Shown here in pieces: positions 56,361 to 64,000 of a stretch of DNA of 64,000 nucleotides. The stretch comes from Pullichristensenella sp963930055 (lineage in GTDB: Bacteria > Bacillota > Clostridia > Christensenellales > Aristaeellaceae). The notes beneath the pieces are model-generated. The model saw only the letters and a program-made list of their open reading frames with translations, did not search any database and was not told the DNA's origin. The DNA lies in NCBI GenBank assembly GCA_963930055.1, contig CAWVKS010000010.1, positions 186,001 to 250,000 on the forward strand, in the 5' to 3' direction. Position numbers and translations under genes: made by a program. Each line of letters begins with the position of its first letter. Positions within the stretch are counted from its first letter, which is position 1.

Positions 56361-58700
56361 TCATCCGTTTTTGCCCGGCGCGGGATGTTCGATGTGCTCG
56401 CGCAGCGCCTTTTCGCAGAAGTCGCACAATTCCCCGGCGAACTCCGCGTCCGCGCTCTCGGCGACGATGCGGCACAGGGAGCGTTTTTCATCCGGGCAGA
56501 CCCACGCCCAGCCTCTGTCGCGGCGCAGGCGGATGCCGCCGCCCAATTCGGCGTCCTGCTCGGCCTCGGAGAGCGCGCGCAGCGCGCGGCCGCGCTCGTC
56601 GCCCGTCATCTCCACCGTGCGGCTGACGCGGTGCACGCGCGGCATCTGTTCCCGCCACCGGCTCAACGTCAGCCCGGCGCGGACGAGCGCCGCAAGCGCG
56701 CGCAGGGCGAAATGCAGCCCGTCGCTGAAGAGCAGGAATTGCCCTGGCCGCTCGCGGGCGAGCGCGTCCAGCCAGCGCCCGCGTTCCACGGCGGCAAAGC
56801 GCGCCTCCGCGCCCTCGTAGCGCGCGCAGAGCGTTTCGGCGGCGCGCGTAAAGCCCGCCGGCAACAGGAGCGAACGCTCGCCGTCCTCCAGCGCCGTCCA
56901 GACGAGCAGAAGCTGGTTCTCAGCCTCGGAGAGCGTCCCATCCGCGCCGGAGAAGGCGGCATGTTCGCCGTCCGCGTCCAGCCATACGCCCACTTCGTCG
57001 CCCTCCAGCTCCATCATCTCTTCCTCCCATTCGCAGCGGGCGCGCAGCCCGGCGCGCTGGAAGGCCTTCTCCGCCAGGTTGAGCAGGTGCGCGTCCTCGG
57101 CGAACGCCGCCAGCGGCGGGGCGCCTTCCGGGTTGGCGTCAAAGGCGCGGGCGAGCGCCGCCACATAGCCCAGCTCCGTGCGCCCGGCGCTGAGCATCGG
57201 CCGGGTGATGCCGGCAAACGGCCCGGAGAAGTCCTGCCGCAGCAACAGTGCGTTGAGCGCGCGGCGCTTCCCGCGCTCCAGGGGCGCGCCCGCGCCCGTG
57301 AGGGGGAAGAGCTGATCGCTGCCCACCAGCGCCGCCCCATCCGCGCCCAGCGCGCGCAGCGCATAGCGCAGTTGCGGCACGGTGCATACGCCCGCGTCCA
57401 CCACCTGTACGCCCTGGGACATCAGCCCCGCGGCGCAGGCATGGAACAGCGCCAGCGACACCGCCGAGCGCGTCCTTGCCAGCAAAAACTCGCCGGGCCG
57501 CAGGCAGGCGGCCAGAGCCTGCGCCGCGCGCGTGGCCTGCGCAGGGTCAGAAAGCGGCAGGCTGTCGCCGTGGAAGCCGCGTTCCGTGCCCGCGCCCCAG
57601 ACGCGGTTGCTCTCCAGCCGTTCGCCCTCGCAGACGGCCTTGTACGGCCATACCTTGACGCCGGGCAAAAGCTGCGCGCGCGCCAGCGCCTGCGCGCCCG
57701 TGCCCAGCGCGCATCCCTCGAACGCCTGCGCCTGCGCATCCAGCAACGCGTGCCCGGCCAGCACGCAGCCGCGCGCCTGCGCCTCGCGCCCCACGCGCGC
57801 CCCCGGCCAGAGCACGGAGCGCTTGACGCTGGCATGCGCCTCCACGACCGCGCCCGCGCCGACCACGGCGTATTTGCCCACGACCGCGCCGCGCCCCACG
57901 CGCGCCCCCGCGCCGACGTAGCAGGGCTGCTCCACATGCGCGTCCCCGTCCACCAGCGCGCCTTTCTGCACGCCGACGGGCGCGTCCAGCTTCAGTTTTC
58001 CCTCCAAAAGGTCGGCATGCGCGCGCAGGTAAGCGTCCACGTCGCCTATGTCGCACCAGTACCCCTCCAGCACGCAGCCATAGACGGCCTGCCCTTCGCG
58101 GACAAGCCGGGGGAACAGCTCGCCGCCGAAGTCGCAGGGCCTGCCCTCGGGGATATGGGCGAAGATGTCCGGCTCAAGGATGTAGATGCCGGTGTTCACC
58201 GTATCGGAAATGGCCTCGCCCGGCCCGGGCTTTTCCACGAAGGCGCGCACGCGCCCGTCGGCGGCGGGGATGACCAGACCGTATTCCATGGGGTCGGGCA
58301 CGCGCGTGAGCACCATTGTCGCCAGCGCCCCGTGTTCGCGGTGGAAGGCGAGGGCGGCGGAGAGGTCGAGGTCGGTCACGCCGTCGCCGGAGAGCACGCA
58401 AAAGGTCTCGTCGAGAAAGTCCGCCGCCTGCCGCACGCCGCCCGCCGTGCCCAGAGGCGCGCGCTCGGTGTAGTAGCACAGGGAAAGCCCCCAGTCGCCG
58501 CCGTCGCCAAAAAAGTCCACGATGGCGTCCGGCAGATACCCCAGCGTCACCGCCGCCTCGCGCACGCCGTGCTTCTTGAGCAGTTTCAGCGCGTATTCCA
58601 TCACCGGCCGGTCGAGCAGCCGCATCATGGGCTTGGGACAGTCGCAGGTCAAGGGCCGCAGCCTCGACCCCTCGCCGCCCGCCATGATGATCGCTTTCAT
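56361..58700 (-). CDS. Sugar nucleotidyltransferase fused to a degenerate phosphomannomutase-like domain
   Basis: Three-part protein of 779 residues. The nucleotidyltransferase (about 1-230) begins MKAIIMAGGEGSRLRPLTCDCPKPM and has LSGDGVTDLDL and VEKPGPGEAISDTVNTGIYI, all intact. A hexapeptide left-handed helix (about 245-365) follows. The last 400 residues look like a phosphohexomutase. However, the catalytic-serine loop (normally TASHNP) is not recognisable, with GSDQLFPLTGAGAP in its place. The metal loop is LDADGEH rather than DGDGDR. So the mutase half is probably inactive or regulatory. Related fusions are annotated as mannose-1-phosphate guanylyltransferase/phosphomannomutase. The actual sugar is unknown. 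Confidence 0.85.
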   Translation of the reverse strand: MKAIIMAGGEGSRLRPLTCDCPKPMMRLLDRPVMEYALKLLKKHGVREAAVTLGYLPDAIVDFFGDGGDWGLSLCYYTERAPLGTAGGVRQAADFLDETFCVLSGDGVTDLDLSAALAFHREHGALATMVLTRVPDPMEYGLVIPAADGRVRAFVEKPGPGEAISDTVNTGIYILEPDIFAHIPEGRPCDFGGELFPRLVREGQAVYGCVLEGYWCDIGDVDAYLRAHADLLEGKLKLDAPVGVQKGALVDGDAHVEQPCYVGAGARVGRGAVVGKYAVVGAGAVVEAHASVKRSVLWPGARVGREAQARGCVLAGHALLDAQAQAFEGCALGTGAQALARAQLLPGVKVWPYKAVCEGERLESNRVWGAGTERGFHGDSLPLSDPAQATRAAQALAACLRPGEFLLARTRSAVSLALFHACAAGLMSQGVQVVDAGVCTVPQLRYALRALGADGAALVGSDQLFPLTGAGAPLERGKRRALNALLLRQDFSGPFAGITRPMLSAGRTELGYVAALARAFDANPEGAPPLAAFAEDAHLLNLAEKAFQRAGLRARCEWEEEMMELEGDEVGVWLDADGEHAAFSGADGTLSEAENQLLLVWTALEDGERSLLLPAGFTRAAETLCARYEGAEARFAAVERGRWLDALARERPGQFLLFSDGLHFALRALAALVRAGLTLSRWREQMPRVHRVSRTVEMTGDERGRALRALSEAEQDAELGGGIRLRRDRGWAWVCPDEKRSLCRIVAESADAEFAGELCDFCEKALREHIEHPAPGKNG

Positions 58701-58837
58701 GCAAATACCCCCATCGAAGAAGAATACATAGTATATCTATGCAATATCCTTCCCGGTATGGGGGCAAAGCATGCAAATTCAAAAAAATTTGCGCATAAAG
58801 CACAAAACCGGGGCGCGTTCCCGCACCCCGGCATGGC

Positions 58838-60205
58838 TTAGAGGATGTACTTTTTCACGTCCTTGGACTGCATATCGTCCGAGAGCTGGCCGCGCACGTA
58901 CTCGGCGTCCACCTTGACCTCCACTTCCGGGGCGTCGCCGCCGCCGGCGTTGAAGGCGATGTCGTTGAGTATTTTCTCAAGCAGCGTGTGCAGCCGCCGC
59001 GCGCCGATGTTCTCGGCGGTCTCGTTGGCCTGCCATGCGTAGTCGGCGATGGCGTCCAGGGCGCTGTCGTCGAAGGTGAGCGACACATTGTCCACCTTGA
59101 GCAGCATCTGATACTGGCGGATGAGCGCGTTCTCCGGCTGGGTGAGTATGCGCTTGTAGTCCTCGCGCGTCAGCGGCTTTAAGTCCACGCGCACGGGGAA
59201 GCGGCCCTGCAATTCGGGGATCAGGTCCGTCACCTTGGAGACGTGGAACGCGCCCGCGGCGATGAAGAGCATGTGGTCGGTGCGCACGGGGCCGTACTTG
59301 GTGTTGACGGTCGAGCCTTCGACGATGGGGAGGATATCCCGCTGCACGCCTTCGCGCGACACGTCCGGGCCGCCGTTGCCCGCGCCGCGGCCGGCCACCT
59401 TGTCGATCTCGTCGAGAAAGACGATGCCGTGCTGTTCGGCGCGCTCGATGGCCTCGGAATAGACGCTGTCCATGTCGATGAGGTTCTGCTCCTCCTCGGC
59501 GATGAGTATGCGCCGCGCCTCGCGCACTTCCACCTTGCGGATCTTCGTGCGCTTGGGAAGGATGGAGCCGAGCATGTCGTTCATGTTCATGTCGGTGCCG
59601 GGGATCTCGCCGCGCGGGGCGGTCTCCTCGACCTCCACCTCGACCATGACGTGTTCCATCTCGCCGTTTCGGAGCTTTTCCAGCACGTCCGAGCGGCGGG
59701 TGGTGAGCTTTTCCTTCTCCTCCGGCGCCAGCTCCGGCTCCCGGGGCTTGTTGCCCAGCAGTATGTCCAGGGGATTGGTCTTTTTCTTGATGGGTTTTAC
59801 GATGAGGTCGGCCAGCCGCTCCTCGGCGTTCTTTTCGGCGCGCTGGTGCACGCGGGCGGTGTGCTGCTCCTTGACCAGGCGGATAGAGGCCTCCAGAAGG
59901 TCGCGGACGATGGATTCCACGTCGCGGCCCACATAGCCGACTTCCGTAAACTTGGTGGCCTCGACCTTGACGAAGGGCGCGTCCACCAATTTGGCCAGGC
60001 GGCGGGCGATCTCGGTCTTGCCCACGCCCGTGGGGCCGACCATGAGTATGTTCTTGGGGGTGACTTCCTCGCGGATCTCCGGCGGCAGCTGGGCGCGGCG
60101 GTAGCGGTTGCGCAGGGCCACGGCCACGGCGCGCTTGGCCTCGTCCTGGCCGATGATGTAGCGGTCGAGCTCGCGGACGATCTCGCGCGGTGTAAGCTGG
60201 ATCAT
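58838..60205 (-). CDS. hslU: HslU ATPase subunit of the HslUV protease
   Basis: AAA+ unfoldase (455 residues) that feeds substrates into HslV. Walker A is GPTGVGKT (57-64); KVEATKFTEVGYVGRDVESIVRDL carries the GYVG pore loop. The I-domain is Lys/Glu-rich (about 110-235), Walker B is GIVFLDEIDK, and the sensor region includes ELQGRFPVRV and GARRLHTLLE. The C-terminus KDVKKYIL fits the tail that docks into HslV. It starts 12 nt after hslV. Confidence 0.97.
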   Translation of the reverse strand: MIQLTPREIVRELDRYIIGQDEAKRAVAVALRNRYRRAQLPPEIREEVTPKNILMVGPTGVGKTEIARRLAKLVDAPFVKVEATKFTEVGYVGRDVESIVRDLLEASIRLVKEQHTARVHQRAEKNAEERLADLIVKPIKKKTNPLDILLGNKPREPELAPEEKEKLTTRRSDVLEKLRNGEMEHVMVEVEVEETAPRGEIPGTDMNMNDMLGSILPKRTKIRKVEVREARRILIAEEEQNLIDMDSVYSEAIERAEQHGIVFLDEIDKVAGRGAGNGGPDVSREGVQRDILPIVEGSTVNTKYGPVRTDHMLFIAAGAFHVSKVTDLIPELQGRFPVRVDLKPLTREDYKRILTQPENALIRQYQMLLKVDNVSLTFDDSALDAIADYAWQANETAENIGARRLHTLLEKILNDIAFNAGGGDAPEVEVKVDAEYVRGQLSDDMQSKDVKKYIL

Positions 60206-60217
60206 GTCAGTTCTCCT

Positions 60218-60760
60218 TTATACGGTCTCGACGATGATGTTGCCATTGGTAAAGATGCAGATGTCCGCGGCGATCTTCAGGGCGCGCTCGGCGATCTCGC
60301 GGGCGGGCAGGTCGGTGTTCTGCAAAAGCGCCCGCGCCGCGGCCAGCGCGTAGTTGCCGCCCGAGCCGATGGTCAATACGCCGTCGTCCGGCTCGATGAC
60401 CTCGCCCGTGCCGCTGACCAGCAGAAGGTTGTCCCTGTCGGCGCATAGAAGCATGGCCTCCAGTTTGCGCATGGCCTTGTCCATGCGCCAGTCCTGCGCC
60501 AGCTCCACGGCGGCGCGGGGCAGGTTGCCGGAGAACTGCGTCAGCTTTTCCTCGAATTTTTCCGACAGCGCGAAGGCGTCGGCCACGGAACCGGCAAAGC
60601 CGACCACGACCTTGCCGTTGTAGATGCGGCGCACCTTGTGGGCGTGCGCCTTCATCACGGTCTGCTGGCCCATGGTCACCTGCCCGTCGCCGGCCATGGC
60701 GCATTCGCCGTTTTTGCGCACGGCGCAGATGGTGGTGCCGCGAAAGATGGATTCTGCCAT
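60218..60760 (-). CDS. hslV: HslV peptidase subunit
   Basis: Proteasome-like threonine peptidase (180 residues). GTTICAVRKNGE at residues 8-19 gives the Thr nucleophile, but it is preceded by eight residues (MAESIFRG). That prefix would have to be removed to free Thr9. AGDGQVTMGQ, FAGSVADAFALSEKFE and ALLQNTDLPAREIAERAL are standard. ATG 60760 follows GGAG. It overlaps nothing and is 2 nt after trmFO. Confidence 0.96.
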   Translation of the reverse strand: MAESIFRGTTICAVRKNGECAMAGDGQVTMGQQTVMKAHAHKVRRIYNGKVVVGFAGSVADAFALSEKFEEKLTQFSGNLPRAAVELAQDWRMDKAMRKLEAMLLCADRDNLLLVSGTGEVIEPDDGVLTIGSGGNYALAAARALLQNTDLPAREIAERALKIAADICIFTNGNIIVETV

Positions 60761-60762
60761 AG

Positions 60763-62073
60763 TCAACTCCTCAATTCGTATCGGTCGATGATCTTGCCAA
60801 GCGTTTCCAGCGCGCGCTCGGAGAGCTTGGCGTAGCGGTCGCGCTTGCCTTTGACGCGCGTGGGCAGCGCGTCGAGTATGCCAAAGTTGGCGTTCATGGG
60901 CTGGAAGTCGGCGGACGGCGTGCGCACATGGCGCTCCAGCGCCCCCAATACGGTCTGTCCGCCAAAGTCCGGCTCCTCCTCGCCGCGCAGGGCCTTGCTA
61001 AGGCCGACGGCGGCCACCATGCCGCTGGCGGCGGATTCCATGTATCCCTCCACGCCGGTCAGCTGCCCGGCAAAGCGGAAAAGCGGCTGGCCGGAGAGTG
61101 CGAAGTTGCGGGAAAGTATGTCCGGCGAGCGCAGGAAGGTATTGCGGTGCATGACCCCGTAGCGGACAAATTCGGCGTGTTCAAGCCCCGGGATCATCGA
61201 AAACACGCGCTTCTGTTCGCCCCACTTGAGCCGCGTCTGGAAGCCGACGAGGCCGTAGAGCGTGCCCTGCTCGTTCTCCTGCCGCAGCTGCACCACGGCG
61301 TAGGGTATTTTTCCCGTATGCGGGTCTACAAGCCCCACGGGCTTGAGCGGGCCGAAGGCCAGCGTCTGCCGCCCGCGCGAGGCGAGGATCTCCACCGCCA
61401 GACAGCCCTCGAACACCAGCTTCTTTTCAAAATCGTGTATCTCGGCCAGCTCCGCGCCCACGAGGGCGTCGTAAAAGGCGTTGTACTCCTCCTCCGTCAT
61501 CGGGCAATTCAGGTAATCCGCGCCCTTTTCATAGCGCGAGGCGCGAAATACCTTGTCCATGTCGATGGACTCGGCGGCGACGATGGGCGCGGCGGCGTCG
61601 AAAAAGTGCAGCTCCCGCAGCCCCGGCAGCGCCGAAAGCGCTTTTGTCAGCGCCGGGTCGGTGAGCGGGCCGGTGGCGACGATGCAGGGCGCGTCGGGGA
61701 GCGCGTCTGCCAGCGCCGTCTCAAACGTCACCAGGGGATGCTCCATCAGCGCCCGGGTGATATACGCGGAAAACGCCTCCCGGTCTACGGCCAGCGCCCC
61801 GCCGGCGGGCACGCGCGCTTCGTCCGCGGCGCGCAGCGTCAGCGAATCGAGCAGACGCATCTCCGCCTTCAAAAGGCCCGAGGCGTTGGTCAAATGCTCC
61901 GCCTTCAGCGAATTGGAGCACACCAGCTCGGCGAACCCCTCCATGTGGTGGGCGGGGGAGAACTTCTTCGGCTTCATGTCCACGAGCCGCACGGCGACCC
62001 CACGCCGCGCCAGCTGCCAGGCAGCCTCGCAGCCGGCCAGCCCCGCGCCAATCACGGTGACGCTATTCGTCAT
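60763..62073 (-). CDS. trmFO: Methylenetetrahydrofolate--tRNA-(uracil-54-C5)-methyltransferase
   Basis: FAD- and folate-dependent enzyme that makes ribothymidine-54 in tRNA (436 residues), used in place of TrmA in many Gram-positives. The FAD motif VIGAGLAGCEAAWQ is at the N-terminus. CSNSLKAEHLTNASGLLK, RVPAGGALAVDREAF and GQLTGVEGYMESAASGMVA are family signatures. ATG 62073 lies inside the topA end (11-nt overlap), so translation is coupled. The folate need links it to folD. Confidence 0.97.
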   Translation of the reverse strand: MTNSVTVIGAGLAGCEAAWQLARRGVAVRLVDMKPKKFSPAHHMEGFAELVCSNSLKAEHLTNASGLLKAEMRLLDSLTLRAADEARVPAGGALAVDREAFSAYITRALMEHPLVTFETALADALPDAPCIVATGPLTDPALTKALSALPGLRELHFFDAAAPIVAAESIDMDKVFRASRYEKGADYLNCPMTEEEYNAFYDALVGAELAEIHDFEKKLVFEGCLAVEILASRGRQTLAFGPLKPVGLVDPHTGKIPYAVVQLRQENEQGTLYGLVGFQTRLKWGEQKRVFSMIPGLEHAEFVRYGVMHRNTFLRSPDILSRNFALSGQPLFRFAGQLTGVEGYMESAASGMVAAVGLSKALRGEEEPDFGGQTVLGALERHVRTPSADFQPMNANFGILDALPTRVKGKRDRYAKLSERALETLGKIIDRYELRS

Positions 62074-64000
62074 TCTCAGCTTCGACCTCCACGCGATGGC
62101 GGCAGCTTTCGTTGACGCACACATGGTAATGCGTGTTCTTCGGGCCGCGCTTGTAGACCATGCGCGAGCCGCATACCGGGCACTTGTCGTTCACCGGGCG
62201 ATCCCAGGAGACGAAGTCGCACTCCGGGTAGCGCTCGCAGCCGTAGAACTTGCGCCCCTTGCGGCTGATGCGCTCCAGAAGCTGCGCGCCGCACTGCGGG
62301 CAGGCCACGCCGATGCTCTTGGGTAGCGCCAGCGTATGGCGGCAGGCGGGGAAGTTGGGGCAGGCGAGGAACTTGCCGTAGCGGCTCATCTTGTAGACCA
62401 TCATCGCCCCGCACTTTTCGCAGGGTATGTCGGACACCTGGTCCTCGATGGAGACCTTTTCGATGCTGGCCTCAGCCTTTTCCAGGTCCTGCTCAAACGG
62501 CCCGTAGAAATCGCGCACAACGGCGTGCCAATCCACCTGGCCCTTTTCCACATCGTCGAGCTTTTCCTCCATGTCGGCGGTGAACTGTATGTTGACGATG
62601 TCCGGGAAGTTCTTGCACATCAGGTCGTTGACGATCTTGCCAAGCTCCGTGGGGATGAGGCGCTTGTTCTCGCGCGCCACATAGCCGCGGGTGATGATCG
62701 TGGAGATGGTCGGCGCGTAGGTGGACGGCCGGCCGATGCCCCTTTCCTCCAGCGTGCGCACCAGCGAAGCCTCCGTGTAGCGGGGCGGCGGCTGGGTGAA
62801 GCGCTGTTCGCCGGTCACGTCCACGAGCGAGGCGGCCATGCCCTCCTCAAGGTCGGGCAGGGAGATGTCCTTTTCCTCTACGGCGTCGTCGAGCACTTCC
62901 TCATAGACCACGGTGAAGCCGGCAAACTTCATCTTCTGCCCGGCGAGGTGGAAGGTAAGGCCGTTCTCGCCGGCGATGTCCGCCGAAAGCGTGTCAAACA
63001 CCGCGGGGGTCATCTGGCTGGAGACGAAGCGGTCGTAGATGAGCCGGTAGAGGCGGAACTGGTCGCGCGTGAGCGACGCCTTGACGTCCTCCGGCCGGCG
63101 GGAGATGTCCGTGGGGCGGATGGCCTCGTGGGCGTCCTGCGCGGTCTTGCGGCTCTTGTAGATGTTGGGCTCGGCGGGCAGGAAGGGCTCGCCGTAGGTG
63201 TTTTTGATCATTTCGCGCACAGATAAGAGCGCTTCGTCGGAGATGCGCGTGGAGTCCGTGCGGATATAGGTCACAAGGCCCTGTAGGCCCTCGCCTTCCA
63301 GCTCCACGCCCTCGTAGAGCTGCTGGGCGACCTGCATGGTCTTGCCGGTGTTGAAGTTGAGCTTGCGCGAAGCCTCCTGCTGCAAATTGGAGGTGGTAAA
63401 GGGCGCGGCGGGCAGCTTGCGGCGCTCGCTCTTTTTGATGGAACGCACATTGTATGCCCCCTCGCGGGCGCGCTTAAGCAGCGCGTCGCACTCCTCTCGG
63501 GTGCGCACGTCCATTTTTTCGCCCTTTTCGCCGTAGAAGCGCGCGGTCAATTCCGCGCCGTTTACCGTGAAGCGGCCGGCGATGTTGTAGTACTCCTCGG
63601 GCAGGAAGGTGTCGATTTCATTTTCGCGGTCGCAGATCATCTTCGCCGCCACGGATTGCACGCGCCCGGCGGAGAGACCCTTTTTCACCTTCGCCCAGAG
63701 AATGGGGCTGATCTTGTACCCCACCAGGCGGTCGAGCACGCGCCGCGCCTGCTGGGCGTTGACGCGGTCTATGTCGATGCCGCGCGGGCTCTTGACGGCG
63801 GCCTTGACGGCCTTCATCGTCACCTCGTTGAACTCAATGCGGCAGGGCGAATGCTCGTCGATGCCCAGCACATTGGCCAGATGCCAGGAAATGGCCTCTC
63901 CCTCGCGGTCCGGGTCGGTGGCGAGATAGACCTTCGAGGCCGAACGCGCCTCCTTGCGGATGCGGTTGAGTATGTCGCCGCGCCCGCGGATGGTGATGTA
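62063..64000 (-). CDS. topA: DNA topoisomerase I (3' part; start lies beyond the window)
   Basis: Type IA topoisomerase that relaxes negative supercoils. The gene enters from the right edge; 645 codons are visible. The first visible codons lie within the TOPRIM domain (YLATDPDREGEAISWHL). The cleavage domain has NLQQEASRKLNF and the active-site tyrosine in TYIRTDSTRIS. VVYEEVL and the ERGIGRPSTYAPTI block follow. Three C-terminal zinc fingers of the CxxC...C type are present (CEKCGAMMVY, CPQCGAQLLE, CPVCGSRMVY). The order topA-trmFO-hslV-hslU is the standard Firmicutes arrangement, except that xerC/codV and codY are missing here. Confidence 0.96.
   Translation of the reverse strand, partial: YITIRGRGDILNRIRKEARSASKVYLATDPDREGEAISWHLANVLGIDEHSPCRIEFNEVTMKAVKAAVKSPRGIDIDRVNAQQARRVLDRLVGYKISPILWAKVKKGLSAGRVQSVAAKMICDRENEIDTFLPEEYYNIAGRFTVNGAELTARFYGEKGEKMDVRTREECDALLKRAREGAYNVRSIKKSERRKLPAAPFTTSNLQQEASRKLNFNTGKTMQVAQQLYEGVELEGEGLQGLVTYIRTDSTRISDEALLSVREMIKNTYGEPFLPAEPNIYKSRKTAQDAHEAIRPTDISRRPEDVKASLTRDQFRLYRLIYDRFVSSQMTPAVFDTLSADIAGENGLTFHLAGQKMKFAGFTVVYEEVLDDAVEEKDISLPDLEEGMAASLVDVTGEQRFTQPPPRYTEASLVRTLEERGIGRPSTYAPTISTIITRGYVARENKRLIPTELGKIVNDLMCKNFPDIVNIQFTADMEEKLDDVEKGQVDWHAVVRDFYGPFEQDLEKAEASIEKVSIEDQVSDIPCEKCGAMMVYKMSRYGKFLACPNFPACRHTLALPKSIGVACPQCGAQLLERISRKGRKFYGCERYPECDFVSWDRPVNDKCPVCGSRMVYKRGPKNTHYHVCVNESCRHRVEVEAENDE

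Overview
The window reads as a chromosomal segment of a high-GC, endospore-forming member of the Clostridia (Bacillota). The evidence is a complete spoIIIA operon, three T-box leaders ahead of tRNA synthetase genes, RNase J, YlbF, an ArgR/recN cluster, archaeal-type ProRS and the topA-trmFO-hslV-hslU block. Gene order is that of a core chromosome. I see no prophage, plasmid module, CRISPR array or biosynthetic cluster; the only mobile element is one IS1182-like insertion sequence.

Layout. 1-250: end of a carboxylase/oxaloacetate decarboxylase alpha-type gene. 372-4758: type IIA topoisomerase pair, with the B subunit frameshifted once. 4931-6913 (minus): a 32-residue membrane peptide and a two-component system. 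7085-11407: DegV protein, T-box plus valS, and a GNAT acetyltransferase. 11457-13051: IS element abutting a four-gene tRNA operon (Leu-Gly-Gly-Gly). 13605-14987: MATE exporter. 15157-18642: egsA/araM-like and alaS genes, both broken by many single-base frameshifts, with an intact alaS T-box. 19030-22403: ybaB, recR, trxB, tRNA-Pro, bcp and a frameshifted ybaK. 22416-33097: flavin reductase, NYN-LOTUS protein, a membrane-anchored protein, then mltG, ylbF, rnj, trxA, rseC-like, SPFH protein and branching enzyme. 33208-38463: FolT-like S component, a pair of 226-bp structured repeats, and spoIIIAA-AH. 38529-50615: asp23, amaP, nusB, TsaD paralogue, folD, xseA, xseB, ispA, dxs, tlyA, nadK, argR and recN, a conserved Firmicutes order. 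50719-56300: proS with its T-box, FecCD-type ABC transporter, PH-domain protein, MBL-fold protein and a Vat-like acetyltransferase. 56361-64000 (minus): nucleotidyltransferase/degenerate phosphomannomutase fusion, hslU, hslV, trmFO and the 3' part of topA.

How the genes work together. The spoIIIA operon encodes the mother-cell half of the sporulation feeding-tube complex. The nusB-recN cluster joins one-carbon (folD), isoprenoid (ispA, dxs), NAD kinase and DNA repair functions. Three synthetase genes (Val, Ala, Pro) are each read from a consensus promoter through a T-box attenuator.

The most unusual things here are: the tandem structured repeat between the FolT gene and spoIIIAA, where the two copies differ by base-pair-preserving substitutions; an SPFH gene whose ribosome binding site lies in a 16-bp hairpin that also contains its promoter; a perfect 22-bp palindrome at the bcp promoter; an IS whose ends are hairpins and whose transposase frame has no stop inside the element; an AlaRS that ends after the editing domain; and the dense cluster of single-base frameshifts at 15.3-18.6 kb, which I think is most likely a sequence-quality problem.
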